This document shows positions 26,877 through 34,759 of a stretch of 64,000 nucleotides of DNA, piece by piece. A program made the position numbers and the translations under genes. Source of the stretch: Sinobacterium norvegicum (lineage in GTDB: Bacteria; Pseudomonadota; Gammaproteobacteria; Pseudomonadales; Sinobacteriaceae); the NCBI RefSeq assembly GCF_923077115.1, contig NZ_CAKLPX010000001.1:1054001-1118000 (forward strand), given 5' to 3'. The notes beneath the pieces were generated by a model that did no database searches, had not been told where the DNA came from, and worked only from the letters and a program-made list of their open reading frames with translations. Position 1 is the first letter of the stretch. The number at the start of each line of letters is the position of its first letter.

Positions 26877-28313
26877 ATGAACCAACATACAGTAGAGAAA
26901 ATTGGCGGCACCTCGATGAGCAATTATGTCGCTATCCGCGATAATATTGTGATGCAGCCAGTCAACGGTGACCTGTATCAACGTGTCTTTGTCGTGTCAG
27001 CCTACGGCGGCATTACCGACTTACTGCTCGAGCACAAAAAAGATGGCCTGCCAGGCATTTATGGTCTGTTCCGCGCCAGCCAAAGCGACGAGAGCTGGAA
27101 GACAGCCCTCAGCGAACTGCGCCAGCGCCTACACGACATCAACTTATCGCTGTTTGAAGACACCGAGCTATTAGTCGAAGCCAACCTGTTTATCGATGAA
27201 CGCCTCGACGACGCCGAACGCTGCCTGCTGGACTTACAGCACCTCTGCGGCCACGGCCACTTCGCACTGGAGGCTCACTTACTGACCGTACGCGAAATGC
27301 TGGCCAGTATCGGCGAGGCCCACTCGGCCTATAACACCGCCAAGCTATTACAGCGCGACAACGTCAACGCCGTCTTTGTTGATCTCAGCGGCTGGAATAC
27401 CAATCAACACCTGCCCCTCGATGAGCGCATTCTGGTGTCGCTGAAAGACATCGATTACAGCAGCCAATTACCGATAGTCACCGGCTATACCCACAGCGCC
27501 GATGGCTTGATGGCCAGCTTCGACCGCGGCTACAGCGAGATGACCTTCAGCCGTATCGCCGTCTTAACCGAGGCTCGCGAGGCGATTATCCACAAGGAAT
27601 ACCACCTCTCCAGCGCCGACCCCCGTCTGGTTGGCGAGAGCCAGGCCGTGCCTATTGGCCGTACCAACTACGATGTTGCCGACCAATTAGCCAACCTCGG
27701 TATGGAGGCGATCCACCCGAAAGCCGCCAAGGGCATGCGTCAGCAGTCTATACCGCTGCGAGTGAAAAACACCTTCGAGCCGGAACACACCGGCACGCTG
27801 ATCACCGACGACTACGTCAGCAGCACACCCAGGGTCGAGATCATTGCCGGCTGCAAGGGTGTCTATGCGCTAGAGCTATTCGACCAGGAGATGATGGGCT
27901 CAGTCGATCAGTATGACCGCGATATTTTGGCCACCATCAAGCAGTACAAGGGCGATATTATCACCAAGGATATTAACGCCAATACCATTACCCACTACCT
28001 GTCGACCAACCTGAAGACAGTAAAGCGGATTCAGGGCGCGCTGGAGCGCATCTATCCCGAGGCCGAATACAGCGTCCGCAAGGTGGCCATCATCTCTGCC
28101 ATCGGCAGCAATATGAAAGTCCCAGGTCTGCTGGCCCAGGCCGTCAGCGCCATTGCCGCCACCAACATCTCGGTACTGGCCATGCACCAATCGATGCGTC
28201 AGGTGGATATGCAGTTTGTGCTGGAAGAAGATGACTACGACCAGGCCGTGCAAAGCCTGCACAAGGCACTGGTTGAGATCCACAATCATGGCGTCGCCAT
28301 CTGCGCCGCCTAA
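26877..28313 (+). CDS. Aspartate kinase, ectoine-associated (Ask_Ect) type
   Basis: A 478-residue aspartokinase catalysing ATP-dependent phosphorylation of L-aspartate, the first step toward lysine, threonine, methionine and ectoine. The N-terminal VEKIGGTSM replaces the canonical KFGGTS; FSRIAVLTEAREAIIHKEYHL and SADPRLVGESQAVPIGRTNYDVADQLANLGMEAIHPKAAKGM follow the Ask_Ect pattern. Two ACT domains close the protein (about 325-478; VAIISAIGSNMKVPGLLAQ, QVDMQFVLEEDDYDQAV). Ask_Ect enzymes usually sit beside ectABC, but no ectoine genes are in this window. A terminator follows. Confidence 0.88.
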   Translation: MNQHTVEKIGGTSMSNYVAIRDNIVMQPVNGDLYQRVFVVSAYGGITDLLLEHKKDGLPGIYGLFRASQSDESWKTALSELRQRLHDINLSLFEDTELLVEANLFIDERLDDAERCLLDLQHLCGHGHFALEAHLLTVREMLASIGEAHSAYNTAKLLQRDNVNAVFVDLSGWNTNQHLPLDERILVSLKDIDYSSQLPIVTGYTHSADGLMASFDRGYSEMTFSRIAVLTEAREAIIHKEYHLSSADPRLVGESQAVPIGRTNYDVADQLANLGMEAIHPKAAKGMRQQSIPLRVKNTFEPEHTGTLITDDYVSSTPRVEIIAGCKGVYALELFDQEMMGSVDQYDRDILATIKQYKGDIITKDINANTITHYLSTNLKTVKRIQGALERIYPEAEYSVRKVAIISAIGSNMKVPGLLAQAVSAIAATNISVLAMHQSMRQVDMQFVLEEDDYDQAVQSLHKALVEIHNHGVAICAA

Positions 28314-28344
28314 TACGTTGGTTAGTCCTAACAGCGCATTAAAA

Positions 28345-28369
28345 GGCCGACCTAATCGTCGGCTTTTTT
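28345..28369 (+). terminator. Intrinsic terminator after aspartate kinase
   Basis: GCCGAC and GTCGGC arms with a six-base loop are followed by six T residues, about 30 bases after the stop. Confidence 0.85.
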
Positions 28370-28484
28370 ATGCCTGGCGCTCGCCCAAATAATGATCAAG
28401 ATAGGTTTTCTCAGTCTGCAAGCTATAATCTCGCATAAGCCGTGTAAAGATTGTGCAAATGCCTTTGGGGATTAGACGAAAAAA

Positions 28485-28508
28485 TGCTAATTTATCATAC
28501 AGATAACA
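28485..28508. repeat. Left copy of imperfect direct repeat flanking AT-rich island
   Basis: A 24-base segment starting TGCTAATTT and ending AGATAACA matches 19 of 24 bases of a segment at 31366-31389 in the same orientation; the G-rich sequence just upstream of each also resembles the other copy. The two copies bracket the cassette island. They may instead be copies of a promoter element. Confidence 0.5.
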
Positions 28509-28602
28509 ATTATATCGAGTAACTACACAGTTTCGTATACCCCTGAGATATCCTTAGGACAAGCGATATCATGTGCACAATCAGCAGCTTGCAAATCGAT
28601 TT

Positions 28603-28671
28603 ACGCAACATCGTTGCAACAGATGCAGGCGCTACACTATGTTTTTCTCGCCTGTGCTGGCGGCGTTATAC
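28603..28671 (+). other. Integron attC-like recombination site (upstream of SIMPL cassette)
   Basis: The left end ACGCAACATCGTTGC and right end GGCGTTATAC bracket 69 bases. Folding pairs AACATCGTTGCAACAG (left) with CTGTGCTGGCGGCGTT (right) with a few G-T wobbles and mismatches, the imperfect stem expected of attC. The right core GTTATAC (28665-28671) ends 15 bases before the start codon of the next gene, as in integron cassettes. It shares both end motifs with the site at 29424-29496. No integrase gene is present. Confidence 0.55.
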
Positions 28672-28686
28672 ACCAAGGAGAATCAA

Positions 28687-29406
28687 GTGACTAAAAGCAA
28701 TACTACGGGCGCATTAATTTTAGGCATCTCTATAGCCATTGGCCTAAGTGTATTAGGTTTTCAGTTAGGTGATGCGGCGATTAAGGTTAAGCAGTATGAG
28801 AGAAGCGTCACAGTCAAAGGGCTATCAGAAAGAGAGGTTGATGCTGACATTATTTTATGGCCAATTGAATTTACCGTAACGGGCAATGACCTTGAGGACT
28901 TATATAACTCAACTGATACAAACACATCAAAAATTGAAGTCTTTCTTGTAAAGAACGGTGTTTCACCACAAGAAATTACTTATTCCTCACCAGCTATAAC
29001 TGATAAATCAGCACAGCAATGGGGCAACAATGCTAAAGCTGAATTCCGTTATACTGCTATTCAAACAGTCACAGTCTATTCAAAAAACATTGAAGCGTCT
29101 CGTTTAGTTATGAGTGAATTATCTGAGCTAGGAAAACAAGGGATAGTATTTACAGGCGGCAACTATCAATCGCAAACAGAATATATTTACACAGATTTAA
29201 ACACAGTTAAGCCAGAGATGATTGAAGAAGCGACCAGAAAAGCAAGAGAGGTAGCGGAGAAGTTCGCTAAAGACTCCGATAGTAAGCTTGGGAAGATCAA
29301 GAAAGCATCTCAAGGACAATTTAGTATAAAACCACGAGACAAAAACAATCCACATATCAAAAAAATCAGGGTTGTTTCGACCGTTGAATACTATCTCTCA
29401 GATTAA
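28687..29406 (+). CDS. SIMPL (DUF541) domain membrane-anchored protein, cassette gene
   Basis: A 239-residue protein beginning at GTG 28687, which has an AAGGAG site six bases upstream; the 38 in-frame residues before it lie inside the attC-like site and are not considered coding. An N-terminal signal anchor (GALILGISIAIGLSVLGFQ) is followed by a SIMPL domain (RSVTVKGLSEREVDADIILWPI ... EEATRKAREVAEKFAKDSDSKLGKIKKASQGQFSI). Family members are periplasmic or membrane proteins of poorly known role, linked in places to oxidative stress. The gene is much AT-richer than its neighbours and is flanked by attC-like sites, so it appears to be a mobile gene cassette. Confidence 0.85.
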   Translation: MTKSNTTGALILGISIAIGLSVLGFQLGDAAIKVKQYERSVTVKGLSEREVDADIILWPIEFTVTGNDLEDLYNSTDTNTSKIEVFLVKNGVSPQEITYSSPAITDKSAQQWGNNAKAEFRYTAIQTVTVYSKNIEASRLVMSELSELGKQGIVFTGGNYQSQTEYIYTDLNTVKPEMIEEATRKAREVAEKFAKDSDSKLGKIKKASQGQFSIKPRDKNNPHIKKIRVVSTVEYYLSD

Positions 29407-29423
29407 AAATGTAGAACAAGGTT

Positions 29424-29496
29424 AGGCAACATTGTTGCGCTTCGCTCCACTCACTGGGCGCCAACGGGTTCTGCGTTTTGGCTAACGGCGTTATGC
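29424..29496 (+). other. Integron attC-like recombination site (3' end of SIMPL cassette)
   Basis: Starts 17 bases after the SIMPL stop codon. The left end AGGCAACATTGTTGCG and right end CTAACGGCGTTATGC pair as AAC-ATT-GTTG with CTAAC-GGC-GTT (wobbles allowed), and the right core is GTTATGC (29490-29496), common in marine cassette arrays. Length is 73 bases, within the usual attC range. The implied cassette runs from 28666 to 29490 (825 bases). Confidence 0.6.
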
Positions 29497-29529
29497 ATCC
29501 AATAAAGACGTTAAAACCCTAGGATAGTT

Positions 29530-30024
29530 ATGCCCTTTACGCCAATACACATGGGACCAGGTATTTTAATTAAAGCGATCTTACAAAGTAGCTTTAGCTT
29601 AATGGTCTTCGGCTGGACTCAAATTGTAATGGATATTCAGCCGTTGATTGTCCTCATGACGGGAGAAGGTCATCTACATGGTTTTACTCATACTTACGTT
29701 GGCGCCATTATTCTAGCGATTTTCTCAGCCCTCACCGGAAAATGTCTTTCAGAGCTAGGCCTGAAGGTTCTTGCTATCGACAAATATCAACCTATTCGCA
29801 TTGCTTGGTGGGTCGCCTTCGTAAGCGCATTCATCGGTAGCTTTAGTCATGTATTTCTCGACAGCATAATGCACACAGATGTAGAGCCCTTTTATCCAAT
29901 TACGCTAACTAACGACTTGCATGGTATGGTTTCAACAACAATATTACACAAACTATGCCTGTACAGTGGTGGTGTGGGCGCTGTTATTTACTTTGCAGTC
30001 CATTATCGTGCGTTCAAAACCTAA
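29530..30024 (+). CDS. YdjM-like polytopic membrane protein (putative metal-dependent hydrolase fold), cassette gene
   Basis: A 164-residue membrane protein with about four hydrophobic segments. Conserved polar motifs lie at membrane edges: MPFTPIHMGPG at the start, VMDIQPL, GHLHGFTHTYVGA, FSHVFLDSIMHTDVEPFYPI. The D-x-[EQ]-P, H-x-F-T-H-T and S-H-x-x-L-D pattern matches the YdjM/DUF457-type membrane proteins annotated as metal-dependent hydrolases, although activity is largely unproven. Its ATG lies 39 bases past the right core of an attC-like site, as expected for a gene cassette, and its base composition is AT-rich. The stop codon overlaps an attC-like left core (ACCTAAC). Confidence 0.75.
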   Translation: MPFTPIHMGPGILIKAILQSSFSLMVFGWTQIVMDIQPLIVLMTGEGHLHGFTHTYVGAIILAIFSALTGKCLSELGLKVLAIDKYQPIRIAWWVAFVSAFIGSFSHVFLDSIMHTDVEPFYPITLTNDLHGMVSTTILHKLCLYSGGVGAVIYFAVHYRAFKT

Positions 30025-30126
30025 CAAGGCTGTTACCGATACTGTAAACCCTGCGCCTTCTGCGCCAAAATCGCCATTTTTCTCACCGAATTACCGATGT
30101 TGTCTACTCGCTCTATGGCGTTTAAA
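30019..30126 (+). other. Possible degenerate third attC-like site
   Basis: ACCTAAC at 30019-30025 fits the RYYYAAC core perfectly and overlaps the preceding stop codon, as in many cassettes. A GGCGTTTAAA right end 95 bases later resembles the end of the other sites, but internal pairing is poor. Another GTTATGC core occurs at 30190-30196, which would make the site unusually long. Confidence 0.3.
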
Positions 30127-30437
30127 ATAGGGGAAAAAAGAAGAAACCAGAGTCTATTGGGCTCAAGTACTGGCAAATTTATCAGCCACGTTATGCGCTC
30201 TTTTTGATGGCGTGTGTATTAGTGAATTTAGTCAACCCAACACGGGGTGGTCATTGTATACCTTCAGCGTTAAGTTGAAGGACCAAATAATCAATGTAGA
30301 AGATGACCTGGGAAGAGCATGTAATCATTATTTAATTTCTGTGATTACTATTTTCACATCAAAACCATGCTTCAGTAAAATTAAATTCAATTTTCCAGAC
30401 ACACACTGATTTTTAAAAAAAATTTAGAGATACAATA
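30127..30437. other. Non-coding or decayed AT-rich region in the cassette island
   Basis: This 311-base stretch holds an isolated attC-like core GTTATGC (30190-30196) and a 65-codon frame from GTG 30212 with no ribosome site or recognisable product. It probably represents decayed cassette sequence and the leader of the next gene. Confidence 0.45.
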
Positions 30438-31154
30438 ATGAAAACATCAACTGCCAGCATCATTTTATATGGCTCAATTTTAACTGCCGCATTATTTTCC
30501 ACACAAATAAAACAAACATATAACGGTGTCATACAAAAAATAAGTGAAAACCATATCAATGAAAAACCAACCAACCAGATACCAGCACCAACTCAAGTAA
30601 ATAACCACCCGTCAAGCCACCAGACACCAGATATTGTTGATAACGCATTATCCAGGGGGCAAGCACAGGAGTGTTTAGCCATAGGCGATCACTATAGTAA
30701 ACTGATTACTCAACATTCAACCACCAGCAACGAGCATCAACATGAGTTGGCAGAAAATCAGCTACACTCTTTCGACCTAAAAGAACAAGTATCTGAATTA
30801 AAATCATTAAATAAAGAAATTGACCGATATAATTATACGCTTGATTCCTTTAGGCAGCCGGTACCGAGCAATCAGGTTGATGAGTACAATGCATTTACAG
30901 ATACGTATAACGCACTGGTAGATGCCTCTTGGAAATTGGAAGAAAATATTAAAGAAACTCAATCAATGATGAATCAAACCGCCCACCATCAAAACGACCT
31001 GGCATTAAAATTACTGAACACCACCAAAGAGATAATCTCTACAGAAGATCAATTAAAGAAGAAATGCATAATCAACAAAAAATTTAGTGACAAAGACTTA
31101 AGGCAGTTATGCGGCAGTACTACTGATAATTTTTTCTGCTCATTATCACGCTAA
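30438..31154 (+). CDS. Hypothetical exported or membrane-anchored coiled-coil protein
   Basis: A 238-residue protein I do not recognise. It has an N-terminal hydrophobic segment (TASIILYGSILTAALFS), then a polar Pro/Gln/His-rich linker. Long predicted helices follow, with coiled-coil character (HELAENQLHSFDLKEQVSELKS, ASWKLEENIKETQSMMNQ, LKLLNTTKEIISTEDQLKKK). Three cysteines stand near the C-terminus (KKCIINKK, LRQLCGS, FFCSLSR) and one at ECLAIGD. Base composition is strongly AT-rich like the two cassette genes upstream, so it belongs to the acquired island. It could anchor in the inner membrane with a periplasmic coiled coil. Confidence 0.6.
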   Translation: MKTSTASIILYGSILTAALFSTQIKQTYNGVIQKISENHINEKPTNQIPAPTQVNNHPSSHQTPDIVDNALSRGQAQECLAIGDHYSKLITQHSTTSNEHQHELAENQLHSFDLKEQVSELKSLNKEIDRYNYTLDSFRQPVPSNQVDEYNAFTDTYNALVDASWKLEENIKETQSMMNQTAHHQNDLALKLLNTTKEIISTEDQLKKKCIINKKFSDKDLRQLCGSTTDNFFCSLSR

Positions 31155-31365
31155 ACCAACAAAACATGATGAACACGCTTCATCGGCAAACATCAACAGG
31201 CCCAATTTTCTAAACATACGACGAGGCTCAAACAACAGATTATAACAACCAATATCAGCGCGTCTGGGCAGTTTTGATCATGGCTTCGTCACCATCCCCG
31301 CCACCCGAATATGTTCCCGCCAGCCTCTGAGGTTTGCAAATAGAGTTGGGGGTTGGGTTAATAAG

Positions 31366-31389
31366 TGCTAATTTGTCAGGTAGATAATA
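31366..31389. repeat. Right copy of imperfect direct repeat flanking AT-rich island
   Basis: Same orientation copy (19 of 24 identities) of the segment at 28485-28508, starting TGCTAATTT. It lies 49 bases upstream of the NnrU-like gene, so it could be part of that promoter. A short tandem of ATCGGGGTC follows at about 31395-31416. Confidence 0.5.
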
Positions 31390-31437
31390 CTAACATCGGG
31401 GTCATCGGGGTCATCGATCTCAACTTGAGGGTAGCTT

Positions 31438-31998
31438 ATGGCATTTCTAATTTCCGGTATCGTACTGTGGTCTCTGGTTCACTTTATTCCATCGATTGGG
31501 CTGTCGCTTAAAACCGCCGTCATCAATCGTTTAGGCAGTTCGCTTTACGCGGCCATGTTCTCATTGCTGCTGCTTTTATCGCTGGCGCTGATTATCTTTG
31601 GCTGGCGCGACTCTGTGCCACAGTATATATACTCACCGTTATCGGCTGCCAAGCCCGTGGCAATGCTACTGCTGGTCATCACCTTTCTGCTATTTGGCGC
31701 AGCAAAACATCAGACACGAATTAAACGAGTGATTCGCCATCCACAGCTTGCCAGTATTGTCACCTGGTCGACGGCGCACTTATTATTAAATGGCGACTCA
31801 CGCTCTGTCGTTCTATTTAGCGGACTGGGTTGTTGGGCACTGCTGGAGATGATTTTTATCAATAGACGGGAGGGTGAATGGATTAAACCCGACAGCCCCT
31901 CGTGGAAAGTAGAAATAAAAGGTGGCCTGATCAGCTTGGCCATACTGGCTGTGGTGATTTTTCTTCACCCCTATATTGCCGGCGTTCCAGTACACTGA
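31438..31998 (+). CDS. NnrU-like membrane protein
   Basis: A 186-residue polytopic membrane protein: LVHFIPSIGLSLK near the N-terminus, WRDSVPQYIYSP after the second span, and the conserved KHQTRIKRVIRHPQLASIVTWSTAHLLLNGDSRSVVLFSGL, the core signature of NnrU. NnrU-family proteins were first found in nitrite/nitric oxide reductase clusters; related forms act in carotenoid isomerisation in plants (Z-ISO). No denitrification genes are nearby here, so its role is open. Base composition returns to the genome norm at this gene. Confidence 0.85.
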   Translation: MAFLISGIVLWSLVHFIPSIGLSLKTAVINRLGSSLYAAMFSLLLLLSLALIIFGWRDSVPQYIYSPLSAAKPVAMLLLVITFLLFGAAKHQTRIKRVIRHPQLASIVTWSTAHLLLNGDSRSVVLFSGLGCWALLEMIFINRREGEWIKPDSPSWKVEIKGGLISLAILAVVIFLHPYIAGVPVH

Positions 31999-32036
31999 TT
32001 AGTAAGCCTTTTTAGCCATCAATCAGGGAGCGGCCA

Positions 32037-32933
32037 ATGCACCACATACGCATTATTTTAAATGGCAAGAAAGCAGCACAGGAAACTGTGCGCACGGCTA
32101 TTTTCAACGCCCGATCTCACAGCCCTGTCGAGGTACGAGCCACCTGGGAGGCGGGGGATGTTGCCCGTTTGGTTGCAGAGGCCTGTACCGAGGGCTGCCA
32201 GCGGCTCGTTGTCGGCGGCGGCGATGGCACCGTCAAAGAAATAGTCGAGGCGCTTATGCAGCACCCCGCCGAGCAGAGGCCTGAATTGGCCATTCTGCCA
32301 CTGGGTACGGCCAACGATTTTGCCACCGCCTGTCAGATCCCCGCAGCAGCCGAGGCTGCGCTGACGCTGGCTCAAACAGGCAGCGCAACGGCCGTCGACT
32401 GCGTCAAAGCCAACGATGAGTACTTTATCAATATTGCCAGTGGCGGCTTTGGCGCCCACATAACAACAACCACGCCGGTAGAGCTGAAGAACTTTCTCGG
32501 TGGCGGCGCCTATACCCTCAATGGCTTAGTACAATCATTGAATTTTAAACCCTATCAGGGGCGGCTGACATTACCCGATCAGAGCATCGATGGCGAGGTC
32601 ATCATCGGCGCGGTGTGTAATGGCCGTCAGGCCGGTGGTGGGCAACAGCTGGCACCACAGGCATTGATCGATGATGGCTTGCTCGATATTATCGCCCTTG
32701 TCGGGTTTCCGCCAGAAGCCACCCTGCAAGTACTGCAAGAATTACGCGATCCCAGCCTCAATGGCCAATACATCAAACGGTTTAAAACACCCTGGGCAGA
32801 ATGGGCCTCTGACAACAGGATACCAACCAATCTCGATGGCGAACCTATCGCCGCTCACCGCATTCGTTTTGACATTGTCCCTCGCTCAATCCGTCTGGTA
32901 CTGCCAGCCCATAGCCCGGTCAAACAAGGCTGA
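32037..32933 (+). CDS. yegS: YegS-like lipid kinase (diacylglycerol kinase catalytic domain)
   Basis: A 298-residue soluble lipid kinase. The nucleotide-binding loop LVVGGGDGTVKEIV is at about residues 57-70, followed by LAILPLGTANDFATA; VICNGRQ-type and DGLLDIIAL segments complete the DAGK_cat/YegS C-terminal fold. Length agrees with E. coli YegS (299), which phosphorylates phosphatidylglycerol in vitro. It starts 38 bases after the NnrU-like gene and is followed 78 bases later by an NAD(P)-binding protein, all in one direction. Confidence 0.9.
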   Translation: MHHIRIILNGKKAAQETVRTAIFNARSHSPVEVRATWEAGDVARLVAEACTEGCQRLVVGGGDGTVKEIVEALMQHPAEQRPELAILPLGTANDFATACQIPAAAEAALTLAQTGSATAVDCVKANDEYFINIASGGFGAHITTTTPVELKNFLGGGAYTLNGLVQSLNFKPYQGRLTLPDQSIDGEVIIGAVCNGRQAGGGQQLAPQALIDDGLLDIIALVGFPPEATLQVLQELRDPSLNGQYIKRFKTPWAEWASDNRIPTNLDGEPIAAHRIRFDIVPRSIRLVLPAHSPVKQG

Positions 32934-33011
32934 TGCCCCTGGACAGTGTTTAACCATGGCGGCTTATCGTATACTCCTAGCCTAAATTAAGTCGACAACA
33001 GGTGCTCTACG

Positions 33012-33674
33012 ATGACGAAACAAGCCATTATATTTGGTGCCACCGGCGCGGTGGGTCAGCAACTGCTAACCCTGTGCCTCGACAATGATCGCTATCAGCA
33101 GGTCACGGTGATTGCCCGCCGACCAACCTCGCTGGCGCACCCAAAGCTGCACTGGCTTGAGGCGGATCTCAAGACCCTCGATACCCTGGCGGTTATGCCG
33201 GCGCTGGCAGGGGGGGATGCCTTTTGCTGCCTTGGGACAACGATCAAGGCGGCCGGCAGCAAACAGGGCTTTCGCCGGGTAGATTTTGATTTTGTCTTGG
33301 CGGCGGCGCAGTTTGCTCAACGGTGTCAAATCAACAGTTTTAATATGGTCAGCGCACTGGGCGCCGACAGCCAGTCAACAGTGTTTTACAACCGGACCAA
33401 GGGCGATATCGAAACCGCTTTGATTGCACAAAAACTCCCCCATCTACGACTCTTTCGCCCCTCCCTGCTGAAAGGGCCGCGGGCAGAATTACGCTGGGCA
33501 GAAGCCGTTGGCAATGTTGTGTCGACCGTACTGAAACCACTGTTTGCTTTGGGGCTAAAAAAATACCAACCGCTGGCAATTGATGCATTAGCCCGCGCGT
33601 TGTACCACACGGCGGATGAAGACGACGCCGTTGCAGTAAGAGTCTATGAAAGCGACGAATTACAAGGCTATTAA
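33012..33674 (+). CDS. NAD(P)H-binding atypical SDR (HTATIP2/YbjT-like)
   Basis: A 220-residue Rossmann-fold protein. The N-terminal IIFGATGAVGQQLL is the glycine-rich dinucleotide motif; GGDAFCCLGTTIKAAGSKQGFRRVDFDFV and NMVSALGADSQSTVFYNRTKGDIE are typical of the HTATIP2/oxidoreductase-like atypical SDRs, where the Y-x3-K is preserved as YNRTK. LRLFRPSLLKGPR follows. The substrate is unknown. It converges on the next gene, and a short inverted repeat (33675-33692) sits between the ends. Confidence 0.87.
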   Translation: MTKQAIIFGATGAVGQQLLTLCLDNDRYQQVTVIARRPTSLAHPKLHWLEADLKTLDTLAVMPALAGGDAFCCLGTTIKAAGSKQGFRRVDFDFVLAAAQFAQRCQINSFNMVSALGADSQSTVFYNRTKGDIETALIAQKLPHLRLFRPSLLKGPRAELRWAEAVGNVVSTVLKPLFALGLKKYQPLAIDALARALYHTADEDDAVAVRVYESDELQGY

Positions 33675-33681
33675 TGGCGGT

Positions 33682-34335
33682 TTATACCGCCAGTTGCTGT
33701 AGCGTCTTCACCGCGACAGCATAGGATAACGTCGACCAGATAAAGGCCACGAGCAACACGCTGATAGCCACCTTAAGCTTTGCCGTACCGAGGCGAACGG
33801 CAATCCAAACCCCCACCGGCAAACCAATCAAAATCGGCGTCAATATCATCAAGCCCCAAAAACCATAACGACGGTAAAAGCGCAGCGCCCGACGCAGCTT
33901 TGGCTTGAATACCACTCGCCGAGGCTTTTCACTCGATGATAATAGAATAACAACCTGCTTGGACCAACGGGTCAGCCTGCGCTCAAAAGCCAGTGTGGTA
34001 AACACCGTTACCGCAGCACCTAACAGGGTATAGCCTACGGCTTCGATATAGCCCATGCCAAAGCCTACTGCCAGAGCCGGGCCAAGATAGGTCTTCCACA
34101 GGCTCAGCAGAATAATCGTATTGGCTTCTAAAAAGTAGATAATAAATCCTCGACAGTTTGTTAGCGAACAAAGTCCACACCGCTCCTCGACAACGAGAAA
34201 GCTGAATACCACCATTCTACAATGATAGCGAGCGATAGTAATACTGTGCTGGTGATACCGAATATACCGCCCTGCCAATAATTCAATATAATGGTTTTTC
34301 TGGCGAAAAAAATAGCCTATGCTCTCTAAAAACAT
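33682..34335 (-). CDS. Small membrane protein, start uncertain
   Basis: The C-terminal 150 residues are convincingly coding: two membrane segments (YLGPALAVGFGMGYIEAVGYTLLGAAVTVFTTLAF), a basic cytoplasmic loop (KPKLRRALRFYRRYGFWGLMILTPILIGLPVG) and a final membrane span. The pattern resembles small export/DedA-like membrane proteins, but I do not assign a family. The first roughly 65 residues of the frame (Tyr/His/Cys-rich) do not look like protein. No good ATG exists near the plausible start; a GAGGA site about 34154-34158 is followed by ATT/ATC codons, so a rare start codon or an upstream error is possible. Confidence 0.6.
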   Translation of the reverse strand: MFLESIGYFFRQKNHYIELLAGRYIRYHQHSITIARYHCRMVVFSFLVVEERCGLCSLTNCRGFIIYFLEANTIILLSLWKTYLGPALAVGFGMGYIEAVGYTLLGAAVTVFTTLAFERRLTRWSKQVVILLSSSEKPRRVVFKPKLRRALRFYRRYGFWGLMILTPILIGLPVGVWIAVRLGTAKLKVAISVLLVAFIWSTLSYAVAVKTLQQLAV

Positions 34336-34349
34336 AATAAGGCGCTATC

Positions 34350-34748
34350 ATGATTCCCAGTGTTATCCAAACATGGCACCAACTACTCAAGACCCAAAAC
34401 ACCGCATTGCTTGATGAAATATTGGCCGATGACGCTCGTATGCACTCCCCTGTTATTCATACCGTGCAAGAGGGTAAGGAAATCACCAAGATGTATCTTA
34501 GTTGTGCCGCCACCGCACTGTTTAACGATAGCTTTAAGTATGTGCGCGAGGTTTACGATGACGGTTTTGCCCTGCTAGAGTTTGAAACCATTATCGATGG
34601 CATTACCATTAACGGCGTCGATATGATCTCCTGGAATAAAGATAATCTGATTACCGATTTCAAGGTCATGGCTCGGCCACTGAAGGGCATTAATACGCTG
34701 CACAAAGCCATGGGTGAAGCCCTTGAACACTATATGAAGGCACAATAG
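34350..34748 (+). CDS. SnoaL-like/NTF2-like family protein
   Basis: A 132-residue protein with the NTF2-like cone fold pattern: helical N-terminus (IQTWHQLLKTQNTALLDEIL), ADDARMHSPVIHTVQEGKEITKMYL, then beta strands ending ITDFKVMARPLKGINTLHKAMGEAL. Homologues are annotated as nuclear transport factor 2 or SnoaL-like proteins without known substrate. It is divergent from the preceding membrane protein (14 bases between starts) and leads a run of small genes on the plus strand. Confidence 0.85.
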   Translation: MIPSVIQTWHQLLKTQNTALLDEILADDARMHSPVIHTVQEGKEITKMYLSCAATALFNDSFKYVREVYDDGFALLEFETIIDGITINGVDMISWNKDNLITDFKVMARPLKGINTLHKAMGEALEHYMKAQ

Positions 34749-34759
34749 ACGGGACTGAC

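Noticed and set aside
30212..30409. 65-codon frame in the cassette island
   Set aside because: No ribosome site or known family; may be decayed cassette sequence.
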